From assembly GCF_000970285.1 (NCBI RefSeq), contig NZ_CP009516.1:4877036-4941035 (forward strand): 64,000 bases of DNA, given 5' to 3'. The position numbers and the translations under genes were made by a program. Of this stretch, positions 41,893-51,200 are shown piece after piece. Numbering within the stretch: position 1 is the first letter of the stretch; each line of letters opens with the position of its first letter. This DNA is from Methanosarcina horonobensis HB-1 = JCM 15518 (lineage in GTDB: Archaea > Halobacteriota > Methanosarcinia > Methanosarcinales > Methanosarcinaceae). Below the pieces are notes generated by a model that did no database searches, was not told the origin of the DNA, and saw only the letters and a list, made by a program, of their open reading frames with translations.

Positions 41893-44442
41893 ATGAGCGA
41901 AAGTCTTTTTCCCGAGAAGCCGGTGTTCATGAGGCATCCGCTGATAAAGCCCGATACCGTTGAGCAGAGACTCTACCAGCTGAATCTGGCAGGAAAAGCC
42001 CTTGAAGGTCCAAGCCTTGTTGTTCTTCCTACTGGGCTCGGTAAGACTATTATAGCCCTTTTTGTGATTGCTTCCAGGCTCCAGCGCTTCGGGGGAAAAG
42101 CCCTTATTCTCTCCCCTACAAAACCCCTTGTTGAGCAGCATGCAGCTTTTTTTAAAAAGGTAATGGCTCTTCCTGAAGAAGAGGTTCTGGCTTTTACTGG
42201 CAGCATTTCTCCTGCAGAAAGGGAAAGGCTCTGGGCTCAGGGAAAATTGATAATATCTACTCCGCAGGTAATTGAAAACGATATTCTTACCAGGAGAATC
42301 AGCCTTGAGGACGTAAGCCATATCACTTTTGACGAAGCCCACAGGGCAGTCGGAAATTATGCATATACCTTTATTGCGGAAAAGTATTTTGAGAGCGCAA
42401 AAAATCCGCACATTCTCGGAATTACTGCAAGCCCGGGAAGTTCGGATGAGAAAATCTCAGAGGTCTGCGAAGCCCTGCATGTCCAGAATGTAGCCGTAAA
42501 AACCGAAAAAGACAGGGATGTTCGCCCTTATGTGCAGGAAAAAGAAATCGAATGGGTTCAGGTCAATCTTCCTGCGGAAATGGCAGAGATCCGGGGCTAT
42601 CTGGAGAAGATTTTTGATGACAGGCTTGCGATTGTAAGAAATCTGGGTTTTTCCGCAGGCAGTGGAAAATATGTCTCCAAAAAAGACCTCCTGCTCCTCC
42701 AGAAGAAGCTTCAGGGAGAAATAAGAATAGGAGGGGATCCTGCAATCTTTTCTGCCATGTCCGTGGTCGCAGAAATGATGAAGGTGAACCATGCAGTGGA
42801 AATGGTGGAAACACAGGGGCTTGAGGCCCTGAGGAAGTACCTGGAGAAACTGGACGCTGAAGCCTCTTCCAGTAGTGCGAGCAAGGCTGCAAAAAGATTG
42901 ATGGACGATCTCTATATGCGAAAAACCCTCTACAGGGTAAAAGAATGCGATGTCGAACACCCCAAACTTGCGCTTGCACGAAGAATAGTATGCGAGCAGC
43001 TTGAAGGAAACCCGGACTCGCGAGTAATTGTTTTTACGAATTACAGGGACAGCGCTGAAATGGTAGTTAATGCCCTTTCCGAAGTTTCCGGGATTGTTCC
43101 TGTCCGTTTTGTCGGGCAGGGTTCGCGCCATAAGGATAAAGGGCTTACACAAAAGCAGCAGGTTGAAATCCTGGACAGGTTCAGGGCCGGGGAATATAAT
43201 GTCCTGGTAGCCACATCAGTTGCTGAGGAAGGACTTGATATCCCTGCCACAGACCTCGTCCTGTTTTATGAACCTGTTCCCTCGGAGATCCGGAGCATCC
43301 AGCGCAAAGGCAGGACAGGCAGGCAGCATAAGGGCAGGGTGACTGTTCTTGTGACAAAAGGCACCAGAGATGAGGCTTATTACTGGAGCAGCAAAAGCAA
43401 GGAAAAAAGGATGCTGAACAGTATGCACGGGCTTGAAGCTGTACTGGGTCCAAAAACTGCAAAGAAAAGTGCAGAACTTTCGGATTTTGAAGGCTTATCC
43501 TTTATTTCGGATTCAAAACCGGATTCAAAGCCAGGATTGCAGGAAACCGAAAGCGAAAGTAGAGATGAAATAGAAAGTGAGAATTGGAACGAACCTGGGG
43601 ATAACGGCAGCAACAATTTTGCGGCTACGAGGGAAAACGGAGAAGAAAGAGGAGAAAATAAAGAGATAAACCTGGAAAAAAGTTCAGATAGAAATGGAAA
43701 GAAGGAAGAAAAAGAAAAAACTGATGCAAACATAAAAGAAAGGCAAAAAACCCTTGTGGATTTCGGAACCGCATCAGGAGAAAGATCAGCCGAATTCCTC
43801 AGAATAGTTATCGATCACAGGGAAACAAAAAGCGGAGTTGCAAAAGTTCTTAACAGACTCGGCATGGAACTCAACTTTGCAGCTCTCGAAATAGGGGACT
43901 ATGTCGTAAGTGACCGTCTTGCAGTGGAAAGAAAGCGTACGGATGATTTTGCAAGTTCCCTGATAGACGGGAAACGAAACCTTTTTGCCCAGCTTTCTGA
44001 TCTTTCCAGAGTCTATGAAAAACCTGTCCTGATAATTGAAGGGGAAGATCTTTTCACCTCCAGGCAGATTAACCCAAACGCTATTTATGGCTCTTTAGTT
44101 TCCATTGCTATTGACTTTGGAGTATCCATTCTGTACTCCCGGGATGAAGAAGAGACTGCTTCTATTTTAAAAATACTTGCAAAGCGGGAGCAGACAGAAG
44201 AGAAACGAGAAATCAATCCTCACGGGAAAAAATCTGCCAGCACCCTTGCAGAACAGCAGGAATATCTCATTTCTTCTATCTCTAATATCGGACCAAAAGC
44301 CGCTAAAAACCTCCTTTCGCATTTTGGCTCGGTAGATGCCGTTATGCGGGCTGATACAGAAGAGCTGAAGAAAGTAAAGCAAATAGGTCCAAAAACAGCA
44401 GCCAGGATTAAAGAAGTGTTCGAAAGCCCGTATAAAGGTTAA
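41893..44442 (+). CDS. hef: Hef: DEAH helicase-ERCC4 nuclease (archaeal FANCM/XPF-like)
   Basis: An 849-residue enzyme for stalled replication forks. The helicase domain has the Walker A motif PTGLGKT (46-52), DEAH at 147-150, GITASPGSS near 176 and RTGRQHKGRV near 475. A charged, low-complexity linker covers about residues 530-615. Then come the ERCC4 nuclease, with ERKRTDDF at about 679-686, and a helix-hairpin-helix pair (ISNIGPKAAKNLL, VKQIGPKTAARI) near the C-terminus. QKTLVDFG at 618-625 fits a PIP box for binding PCNA. It is monocistronic. The start ATG at 41893 fits the family. Confidence 0.95.
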   Translation: MSESLFPEKPVFMRHPLIKPDTVEQRLYQLNLAGKALEGPSLVVLPTGLGKTIIALFVIASRLQRFGGKALILSPTKPLVEQHAAFFKKVMALPEEEVLAFTGSISPAERERLWAQGKLIISTPQVIENDILTRRISLEDVSHITFDEAHRAVGNYAYTFIAEKYFESAKNPHILGITASPGSSDEKISEVCEALHVQNVAVKTEKDRDVRPYVQEKEIEWVQVNLPAEMAEIRGYLEKIFDDRLAIVRNLGFSAGSGKYVSKKDLLLLQKKLQGEIRIGGDPAIFSAMSVVAEMMKVNHAVEMVETQGLEALRKYLEKLDAEASSSSASKAAKRLMDDLYMRKTLYRVKECDVEHPKLALARRIVCEQLEGNPDSRVIVFTNYRDSAEMVVNALSEVSGIVPVRFVGQGSRHKDKGLTQKQQVEILDRFRAGEYNVLVATSVAEEGLDIPATDLVLFYEPVPSEIRSIQRKGRTGRQHKGRVTVLVTKGTRDEAYYWSSKSKEKRMLNSMHGLEAVLGPKTAKKSAELSDFEGLSFISDSKPDSKPGLQETESESRDEIESENWNEPGDNGSNNFAATRENGEERGENKEINLEKSSDRNGKKEEKEKTDANIKERQKTLVDFGTASGERSAEFLRIVIDHRETKSGVAKVLNRLGMELNFAALEIGDYVVSDRLAVERKRTDDFASSLIDGKRNLFAQLSDLSRVYEKPVLIIEGEDLFTSRQINPNAIYGSLVSIAIDFGVSILYSRDEEETASILKILAKREQTEEKREINPHGKKSASTLAEQQEYLISSISNIGPKAAKNLLSHFGSVDAVMRADTEELKKVKQIGPKTAARIKEVFESPYKG

Positions 44443-44717
44443 ATTATAAAAAGAAGCTGTTTTAAGGCAGGATCTTATAAAATCTTATAAAAAGCGAAAA
44501 TTTAAGTACAGACCTGATAACTGCTGAATTCAAAAACAAAACATACCCGGAGACTAAGGTTGAAAATCCAGATAATATGAGGAGGATAGCAGGCAAAACG
44601 TTAGAGGAAAACCGTGTACATAAAGCTTGCAGTAACAGATTCAACCTGTGCGCTCCGGGAAAAAACGTTTTTTACGGAATTCCCTTAGGGAATTCCCGCG
44701 AGAAGAAACCTGTCCTA
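44443..44717. other. Intergenic region with a palindrome
   Basis: 275 bp. ggaattccc tta gggaattcc at 44676-44696 forms a perfect 9-bp hairpin, just beyond the 3' end of the small membrane protein gene, so it may act in termination. A plus-strand frame crosses here but overlaps that gene and lacks support. Confidence 0.5.
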
Positions 44718-44900
44718 TCAATACCTTTTGACGTTGCAGAATATTTTTTCGAGACGCCGCCTGTGAACCGTGCATTTTGGCTCAGGCAGCACACCGAGGA
44801 GAATGAAAATCCACCCGAACGGGAAGAGAAGGATCATTGCTCCAAGCACCCTCAAAAAGGTAATCAGACATGAAAGCAGGTCTTTGTATATCTCTCGCAT
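44718..44900 (-). CDS. Small single-helix membrane protein, unknown function
   Basis: A 60-residue protein, MREIYKDLLSCLITFLRVLG, followed by a membrane span of about 20 residues (VLGAMILLFPFGWIFILLGV) and a basic tail (HRRRLEKIFCNVKRY). The Shine-Dalgarno sequence gaggtgat lies immediately upstream with ideal spacing, which decides ATG 44900 over the upstream ATG at 44918. The positive tail would stay inside by the positive-inside rule. No relatives are recognised, and there is no operon partner. Function unknown. Confidence 0.65.
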   Translation of the reverse strand: MREIYKDLLSCLITFLRVLGAMILLFPFGWIFILLGVLPEPKCTVHRRRLEKIFCNVKRY

Positions 44901-45780
44901 GCTTTCATCACCTCTCAATATACATTTATCTGGTCATAAAATATAAAGACTCCTAAAAAAAATTTATGAAAAATCATGATAAATCTGTTCGGCTTCAAAG
45001 TGCTGATTTTCAAAATAAAGGGCAAAAACATAACGATAAATAATTATAGAAAAAATTTCCTCAAAAATCATCTTATTGAAGTTAACGGAGTTAAGGAGAA
45101 AAACAAAAGCTAGTGGTAAAGAGATCAACTCCTCTAGATATTGACTTCTGTAAAATCAATCACAGGAAAAAGGATTCCTGTAACCAAAAAATGTGATATT
45201 ATAATGAAAAATCAGGAAGAATAGGAAATAATAATAGATTTTGAATATATAACAAATAGATATAAAGAATATAATTAAAAAGCCTGCATAAAATACAAAA
45301 AGAATCGTCAAATATGCCTCATGTCGCAAAATCACTATCGTGAGAGATATGCCGCAGGTATGAGGGGAGAAAGGTCACATATTGAGATCAAAGTCTCCCG
45401 GAAAGAAGTTCAGGTTTTACAGGTAAATTCCGCCAGTCAGGGCATATTGAACTTCCTGAAGAGAAAAAAAGAACAGACAAATCCTATTTTCTCAAACAAA
45501 CCTTCATATATGACTTTAATAGCTCATTTTATCCTGAAAATCTTCCCTTTAGCTCTTTATTTTGCATTTAAGCTTTTTTTTCTGGAGTTTTGTCTTCTTA
45601 TAGACTTTATTTCCTATTACCTGATCACAGGCAGATTTTTTGTGTCATATTTTCCCATAGTCAGGCTATTTGTCAGATTTTGTATTTATTGGGCTTTCTT
45701 ATTTATCGAGCTTTCTTATTTATCAGGCTTTATGCTTTATATTTCATACCTATCAGGTTTTCATATCTGCCCATCAGTTT
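44901..45780. other. Gene-free region of about 880 bp
   Basis: Very AT-rich, with TATA-like sequence near 45240-45260. A plus-strand frame at 45321-45845 opens with MSQNHYRERYAAGMRGERSH but its second half is T-rich, reads as low-complexity Phe/Leu/Tyr and runs into the opposite-strand gene, so I do not call it. The T-rich 45550-45780 stretch contains degenerate ttatttatc.ggcttt repeats. Confidence 0.45.
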
Positions 45781-46407
45781 TTACATTTGATTTAGCCGCT
45801 CTATCAGACCAATCCCTTTTTCGATCAACTCTAGATGCTCAGTGATACTACGCGGGTTCTTTTCATCCTGCATGGAAGCTGCAATATTGATCATCTTTTT
45901 AAAGAGAAGGTTTTCCAGCACTTCACAGTCCTTCTGATTGGTAGAAGCCCTGGATGCTTCCGTATGTCCTGAACGAACTGCAGCAGGTACGGTCTGAGCT
46001 TCAGGAACTGGCCTTCCTGCCTCTTCTGTTTCATAAGAGGCATAAGAGGTCTCCGGAGATTCTTCTTTCGTAAATGGAAGAGCTTTCCTTTCTTCCTCTT
46101 CAGCTTCCGATGTTCTTTGCCCGAACCGGGATTTCTGCCTGCGTGTCTGTACTTTCTTTCTGGGTTCAAAAGAAGGTCTGTCTCTTTCAGTAGAAGGTCC
46201 GGTTTCTGGAGCCTGGACTTCTGCCGCAGGTTCGGGAACCGGAGCTTCTTCCTCTTCTTCCCTGACATCACAGATTGGGCAGATTACCGTGCCCTGGTAA
46301 CGAAACTTCGGGGCTCCGCAGACTTTGCAGTGCTCGGCGAGCATTGTGCCCCCAAGCTCCAAGAAACGGGCTATTCGCTTTACTTTTTTGTCTTTCTCAG
46401 AATCCAT
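45781..46407 (-). CDS. Autoantigen p27-like (SSSCA1-type) zinc-ribbon protein
   Basis: A 208-residue protein. VKRIARFLELGGTMLAEHCKVCGAPKFRYQGTVICPIC, near residues 10-48, is the conserved p27/SSSCA1 zinc ribbon with two CxxC pairs. A long acidic and Pro/Glu/Ser-rich linker (about 55-155) is probably disordered. The C-terminus is a helix of about 50 residues (CEVLENLLFKKMINIAASMQ). The domain is found across archaea and in human SSSCA1, with no agreed function. The ATG at 46407 is chosen over the ATG at 46440 because the family core starts just after it. The gene is monocistronic. Confidence 0.82.
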   Translation of the reverse strand: MDSEKDKKVKRIARFLELGGTMLAEHCKVCGAPKFRYQGTVICPICDVREEEEEAPVPEPAAEVQAPETGPSTERDRPSFEPRKKVQTRRQKSRFGQRTSEAEEEERKALPFTKEESPETSYASYETEEAGRPVPEAQTVPAAVRSGHTEASRASTNQKDCEVLENLLFKKMINIAASMQDEKNPRSITEHLELIEKGIGLIERLNQM

Positions 46408-46653
46408 ATGCCTAATCTTCCTTTTTGCACAGATTCTCACTTATTTTATAAGATTTTTCCTGTAGCTCCCTCTATATGAAACTACCTTTATAATATCCAC
46501 AATGAAAAAAACTCTATACGCAGAATCGAGAAGAGAAGGCATTGAAATAATCAGGAACAAAGATTACCGATAATATTTTATATAACAAGCCTGTCTTACA
46601 CTAATTTATTAGCTCTAATTTTTACATCATAATTGACTGCGAAGGTGATTCAA
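46408..46653. other. Divergent promoter region
   Basis: 246 bp between divergent genes; AT-rich with TATA-like tttatataac near 46577. No other content is seen. Confidence 0.4.
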
Positions 46654-46926
46654 ATGTCATCAAATGATTCAGCAGAAGTTATCCGACAATGTCTTCAAGT
46701 TCTAGACAGCATAACAAGTGACTCTTCAGTTCCAAGAAATATCAGGCGTTCTGTGAATGAAATTATGGACATCCTGAACAACGAATCCGAACCTCTCTTC
46801 CTGAGAGCAGCATCAAGCATCTCCATTCTCGAAGATATAAGCAATGACCCAAACCTTCCTCTGCACACAAGGACTCTGATCTGGAATCTTTCAAGCCAGC
46901 TCGAAACAATTCCAGTAGATGAGTAA
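46654..46926 (+). CDS. UPF0147 family protein
   Basis: A 90-residue helical protein. [33 protein letters not shown], then [20 protein letters not shown], then [14 protein letters not shown] is the UPF0147 pattern, found widely in archaea and without known function. Its alternating helices suggest an all-alpha fold. The ATG at 46654 is chosen because ggtgat lies five bases upstream; the TTG at 46633 would add residues not in the family. Monocistronic. Confidence 0.88.
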   Translation: MSSNDSAEVIRQCLQVLDSITSDSSVPRNIRRSVNEIMDILNNESEPLFLRAASSISILEDISNDPNLPLHTRTLIWNLSSQLETIPVDE

Positions 46927-47681
46927 AACCACAGATTGTAAAAAATTTTCTAGTCCCTCAAAAAAATTTTCCGAGAGCACTCAAAAGATCGAACCAGCTC
47001 CCGGAAAGGAAAAAGCTCAGATGCGTTTCTTGAGACGATTCTGTAAAAAAATCCCAGACTTAACCTGATTCTAAAAAAAGAGCTATAAGGGAAGTGACCC
47101 GGTAATTTTTATAGTCACCTCCATCGGATTTTGGAATTAACTGGAAGTAAAGGATACCGACAAGATAAAAACCAAGGTAAAAACCTTTTTCATCTTTTTT
47201 CTATTTTTTTCTATCTTTTCTTGACATTTTCTTTATCTTTTCTTAACATTTTTTCCTATTTTTCCTTGATATCTTCTCTTTTTCCGGGTCTGATTTTAAA
47301 TTCGTATCAAATTTTTACTTGATTTTTACGTTTAACAGGAGAATTAATATAGATTAGTTGATACACGAAAAAATAGATAAAAAGAAAGATAAGGATATAA
47401 AATGCCTCAAGCTCGAGTTATACAGGACAAGAAACCTGAGTTGCATGTGAAGGCAATAAATAAGGCGAAGATAAGAAATAATACACTGCAACACTGAATC
47501 GAACTTAATATTAACTGCAGTCAAAGAAATGCAGTGAAAGCGAGATTTTGAGATAAATCTATGAAAACCTAAAAAAGCATAAAAATCAAAAATGCATGTA
47601 AACGTATAAAAATAGAGTGACCTGCTAGGTATAGAAAGCCAGTAAAACATAAACGTAAAGGTCTACGGGGGGAAGAAAGTA
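46927..47681. other. Gene-free region with a pyrimidine tract
   Basis: 755 bp with a plus-strand T/C-rich run from about 47187 to 47285 in which cttttct-type units recur, likely a terminator for the UPF0147 gene or a recombination-prone tract. An inverted pair ttccgagagc/gctcccggaa at 46969-47006 could form a hairpin. A short frame across the T-rich run is low-complexity and rejected. The translin leader must lie near the end. Confidence 0.5.
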
Positions 47682-48314
47682 ATGCTGGAAGAAATTTCTA
47701 ACCGGATAAGGGAGAATCTTGAGGTCAAAGACAGGATCAGGGAAGAAGGACTGAAGATCTCAAGAGAAATTGTAAGGGAATGCAGGACAGCAAGTTTTGC
47801 CCTGCATGGGGAAGACTTTGAGAAAGCAGGTAACAGTATAGAAGCTGCTGGAAAAGCTTTAAAAAAGCTTAAGGCCCGATTTGAGGGGCATGCTGACATT
47901 TACCATGCAGGATTTGTAGAACATGCGCAACAAGAATACTCGGAAGTTACAGTCCTCTATAGCCTGCTGAAAGACGAAGGAAAAACTCAGAATCTCCCTT
48001 CTCCTGATGAGCTGGGAGTTGAGTATGCTGCTTACCTTAACGGGCTTGGCGATGTGGTAGGCGAGCTCAGAAGGCACATTCTTGACCTTATAAGGGGAGA
48101 GTCCTTTGAGAAAGCCGAAGTGTTTTTAGGGATCATGGAAAATATCCATGCAGTCCTGATGGACTTTGACTATCCCGATGCAATTACAGGCGGGCTCAGA
48201 AGAAAGACTGATGTGTCCCGCTCCTTGATAGAAAAAACGAGAGGCGATGTGGTAAACTCAATTCAGCAGAAAAAACTTGAGCTTGCGATGAAAAGTCTGG
48301 AATCCAGATTGTAA
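47682..48314 (+). CDS. Archaeal translin-family protein
   Basis: A 210-residue all-helical nucleic-acid-binding protein. The translin signatures are GVEYAAYLNGLGDVVGELRR, then YPDAITGGLRRKTDVSRSLI, then EKTRGDVV in the C-terminal half. In eukaryotes translin and TRAX form the C3PO endoribonuclease; archaeal homologues form octamers and may be RNases or RNA-binding. I do not see the full TRAX active site. It lies 320 bp upstream of sepS on the same strand with its own promoter region between. The start ATG at 47682 follows ggggggaag. Confidence 0.88.
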   Translation: MLEEISNRIRENLEVKDRIREEGLKISREIVRECRTASFALHGEDFEKAGNSIEAAGKALKKLKARFEGHADIYHAGFVEHAQQEYSEVTVLYSLLKDEGKTQNLPSPDELGVEYAAYLNGLGDVVGELRRHILDLIRGESFEKAEVFLGIMENIHAVLMDFDYPDAITGGLRRKTDVSRSLIEKTRGDVVNSIQQKKLELAMKSLESRL

Positions 48315-48632
48315 AAGAAAATCCAGATGTAGATAATTAGAGAAGCTCGGATGTAAGATAATCATATAGAAATCAAATTTAAAACAATTAACAATTCTCT
48401 CCTTCAGTGCCCTGACAGAATTAGGCTAAGAAGGAGCTAAATAATTTCCACAATAACCACTAAAATCGTTTACTATTCAGTGAAGTTACATTACAGTTCA
48501 GCACTCAGCTACCTGAAACCCGTTATCCAGTGCATTTTGCTGGGCATCCAGACATCAACATATACATATAAACGATAAAACCCTAAGGGTCTGATAGATC
48601 CGAATTCCAGTAATCAGTACAAGAGGATATCC
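48315..48632. other. Intergenic region with the sepS promoter
   Basis: 318 bp. TATA-like acatataaac at 48565-48573 gives a predicted leader of about 40 nt. No other features are seen. Confidence 0.45.
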
Positions 48633-50252
48633 ATGAGATTTGATCCAGAGAAAGTAAAAAAAGATGCAAAAGAAAACTTTGACCTTGCCTGGAACGAAGG
48701 CAAAAAGATGGTCAAAATACCTACCCTTAACGAGCGCTACCCGAGAACAAATCTGAGATATGGGAAGGCTCATCCTGTTTATGATACAATCCAGAGACTG
48801 AGAGAAGCCTATCTGCGTATGGGTTTTGAAGAAATGATGAACCCCCTTATAGTTGATGAAAAAGAGGTCCATAAGCAGTTCGGAAGCGAAGCCCTCGCAG
48901 TCCTTGACCGCTGTTTCTACCTTGCAGGCCTTCCCAGGCCCAATGTGGGCATTTCTGACGAACGCATTGCACAGATAACAGAAATCCTGGGCGACATAGG
49001 AGAAGAAGGCATAGACAAAATCAGGAAAGTCCTTCACGCTTACAAAAAAGGAAAAGTTGAAGGAGATGACCTGGTTCCTGAAATTTCGTCATCCCTTGGA
49101 GTTTCGGATGCTCTTGTAGCTGACATGATTGATAGGGTTTTTCCTGAGTTCAAAGAGCTTGTCCCTCAGGCAAGCACAAAAACTCTACGCAGTCACATGA
49201 CTAGCGGCTGGTTCATTTCCCTTGGAGCCCTCCTTGAGAGAGAAGAGCCTCCTTTCAATTTCTTCTCAATAGACCGCTGTTTCAGGCGCGAGCAGCAAGA
49301 AGACGCTTCAAGACTTATGACCTATTATTCAGCTTCCTGCGTGATTATGGACGAGGATGTAACTGTTGACCATGGAAAAGCAGTTGCTGAGGGACTTCTT
49401 TCTCAGTTCGGGTTCGAAAAGTTCCTTTTCAGACCAGACGAGAAGCGCAGCAAATACTATGTGCCTGACACCCAGACCGAGGTCTTTGCTTTCCATCCGA
49501 AGCTGGTAGGATCCAATTCAAAGTACTCGGACGGCTGGATAGAAGTTGCAACTTTTGGCATCTACTCCCCAACCGCCCTTTCAGAATATGACATTTCTTA
49601 TCCTGTAATGAACCTCGGGCTTGGGGTCGAGAGGCTTGCAATGATCCTGCACGATGCCCCCGACGTCCGCTCCCTGACTTACCCGCAGATCCCGCAGTAT
49701 AGTGGATGGGAAATGCCGGACAGTGAACTTGCAAAGCAGGTTTTCGTAGACAGAATGCCTGAGACTCCAGAAGGACAGGAGATTGCATCTGCTGTGGTTG
49801 CCCAGTGCGAACTCTACGGAGAGGAGCCAAGCCCCTGCGAGTTCCCCGCATGGGAAGGAGAGGTTTGCGGGAAAAATGTCAAGGTTTCCGTAATCGAGCC
49901 AGAAGAGAATACAAAGCTCTGCGGACCCGCTGCTTTCAATGAAGTGGTTGCCTATCAAGGAGACATACTGGGAATACCGAACAATAAGAAATGGCAGAAA
50001 GCTTTTGAAAACCACTCTGCAAGGGCGGGCATCCGCTTCATAGAGGCTTTTGCAGCCCAGGCTGCCAGGGAAATTGAAGAAGCTGCAATGTCAGGAGCAG
50101 ATGAGCATATTGTCAGAGTCAGGATTGTCAAAGTCCCCTCTGAGGTCAACCTTAAGATAGGTCCTACTGCCCAGAGGTACATCACAGGCAAAAATAAAAA
50201 GATAGATATCAGGGGCCCAATCTTCACCTCGGTAAAAGCTAAGTTTGAGTGA
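48633..50252 (+). CDS. sepS: O-phosphoseryl-tRNA(Cys) synthetase (SepRS)
   Basis: A 539-residue class II synthetase that charges tRNA(Cys) with phosphoserine; SepCysS then makes Cys-tRNA(Cys). The N-terminus has FDPEKVKKDAKENFDLAWNEG. Motif 2 is FFSIDRCFRREQQED at about 209-222 and motif 3 is GLGVERLAMIL at about 329-339. The insertion GLPRPNVGISDERIAQ is typical of SepRS rather than PheRS. The C-terminal domain (KVSVIEPEENTKLCGPAAF and later) binds the anticodon. The enzyme occurs almost only in methanogens and relatives. The last codons lie inside a 22-bp tandem repeat. Confidence 0.96.
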   Translation: MRFDPEKVKKDAKENFDLAWNEGKKMVKIPTLNERYPRTNLRYGKAHPVYDTIQRLREAYLRMGFEEMMNPLIVDEKEVHKQFGSEALAVLDRCFYLAGLPRPNVGISDERIAQITEILGDIGEEGIDKIRKVLHAYKKGKVEGDDLVPEISSSLGVSDALVADMIDRVFPEFKELVPQASTKTLRSHMTSGWFISLGALLEREEPPFNFFSIDRCFRREQQEDASRLMTYYSASCVIMDEDVTVDHGKAVAEGLLSQFGFEKFLFRPDEKRSKYYVPDTQTEVFAFHPKLVGSNSKYSDGWIEVATFGIYSPTALSEYDISYPVMNLGLGVERLAMILHDAPDVRSLTYPQIPQYSGWEMPDSELAKQVFVDRMPETPEGQEIASAVVAQCELYGEEPSPCEFPAWEGEVCGKNVKVSVIEPEENTKLCGPAAFNEVVAYQGDILGIPNNKKWQKAFENHSARAGIRFIEAFAAQAAREIEEAAMSGADEHIVRVRIVKVPSEVNLKIGPTAQRYITGKNKKIDIRGPIFTSVKAKFE

Positions 50253-50309
50253 GTAAACAGTAAAATTTGAGTGAATAAACAGTAAAATTTGAGTGAATAA
50301 ACAGTAAAA
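50244..50309 (+). repeat. 22-bp tandem repeat overlapping the sepS stop codon
   Basis: The unit tttgagtgaataaacagtaa aa occurs at 50244-50265 (one change), 50266-50287 and 50288-50309. The first copy covers the last two codons and the stop codon of sepS. Each copy therefore repeats a Phe-Glu-stop sequence in the same frame context. Confidence 0.9.
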
Positions 50310-50385
50310 ACAGAACCAAGAGGCAAAAATAGAAGTAAGCCGTAAAAACAGGAATGAGCTGTATGCAAAAAAAGGAGTGCCGCTT

Positions 50386-51108
50386 TTGAGGTATCCGAAA
50401 CTTAAGAGATTGATGGAAACCGGAGAGCCTGTGTGTATAACCTTTGAGATAGAAGGGAGCACAGAAGAAGAACTCAGGGAAGCAGTGGCATTCCAGAAAG
50501 CAGTATCATTCAACGGAACAGCTCCCGAAGGGGAAGTAGTCCTGAAAGGAAGGAAAGAATTTCCCGAGAAATCAGGCTTCCTTTTTTGCGAACTTGTGCA
50601 AAAAGCCCGTATGGGAGAGAGGTTCCGGATTTCAGGGCAGAGCTGCTCTCCCGGAGACTATATCCTGAGGCTTTCTGAAAAGAGCCCTGCCGAATATTAT
50701 CTCAGGTCCGGCAGGTACAGGAATACACAGGCTGCAGAAAAAGCAGCCCTATCCCTTCCAAGATTAAAGAGAAAATTTTACTCGATAGTTATTGAGCCTC
50801 TCTCCCTTAATAAGAATAGTTTTGATGTACTGATCCTTTTCCTTAAACCCGCAAGAGCCATGAGAATTGTCCAGGCAAACGCCTATTCAGTAGGAAAAAG
50901 GACGTTAATTGATACGATGGGTGCAGCTTCAATCTGTGGAGACTGTACCGTACTGGCTCTTGAAAACGGAATGGGTTTATCCTTCGGGTGTAAAGGGTCA
51001 AGAAAACACAGCGGATATAAAGATTTTGAGGTTCCTCTTGGGATTGCTTTTGAAAAAATAGACGAAATAGAGGAAGGGCTTTCAAAGCTCCCCGAAACAG
51101 AAAAATAA
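50386..51108 (+). CDS. DUF169 family protein
   Basis: A 240-residue protein. Matches to the DUF169 family are YPKLKRLMETGEPVCITF, GDYILRLSEKSPAEYY, the long central FYSIVIEPLSLNK, then MRIVQANAYSVGKRT, ASICGDCTVLALENG and GCKGSRKHSGYKDFEV. Several conserved Cys (SICGDC, FGCKG) suggest metal or cofactor binding. Function is unknown. I chose TTG 50386 because aaggag lies eight bases upstream; the GTG at 50377 would abut that site. It follows sepS after a repeat and may be co-transcribed. Confidence 0.84.
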   Translation: MRYPKLKRLMETGEPVCITFEIEGSTEEELREAVAFQKAVSFNGTAPEGEVVLKGRKEFPEKSGFLFCELVQKARMGERFRISGQSCSPGDYILRLSEKSPAEYYLRSGRYRNTQAAEKAALSLPRLKRKFYSIVIEPLSLNKNSFDVLILFLKPARAMRIVQANAYSVGKRTLIDTMGAASICGDCTVLALENGMGLSFGCKGSRKHSGYKDFEVPLGIAFEKIDEIEEGLSKLPETEK

Positions 51109-51200
51109 GATACAATGTACGGATATGCGCCTCTTAGCTTTTTTTTATGTTAGTTTGTTCTTATTTTATTTTTTATTGTGTTGACCTTTTCTTCTGTCAC
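51109..51200. terminator. Convergent T-rich gap
   Basis: Between the converging DUF169 and J-protein genes, the plus strand shows ttttttat, ttattttattttttattg. T tracts on both strands could terminate both genes. Confidence 0.4.

Noticed and set aside
44577-44873. 98-codon plus-strand frame overlapping the small membrane protein gene
   Set aside because: It is antisense to a gene with an excellent ribosome-binding site and has no recognisable domains.
45321-45845. 174-codon frame between hef and the p27-like gene
   Set aside because: Its second half is T-rich low-complexity sequence that overlaps the opposite-strand p27-like gene, and no start signal is convincing.
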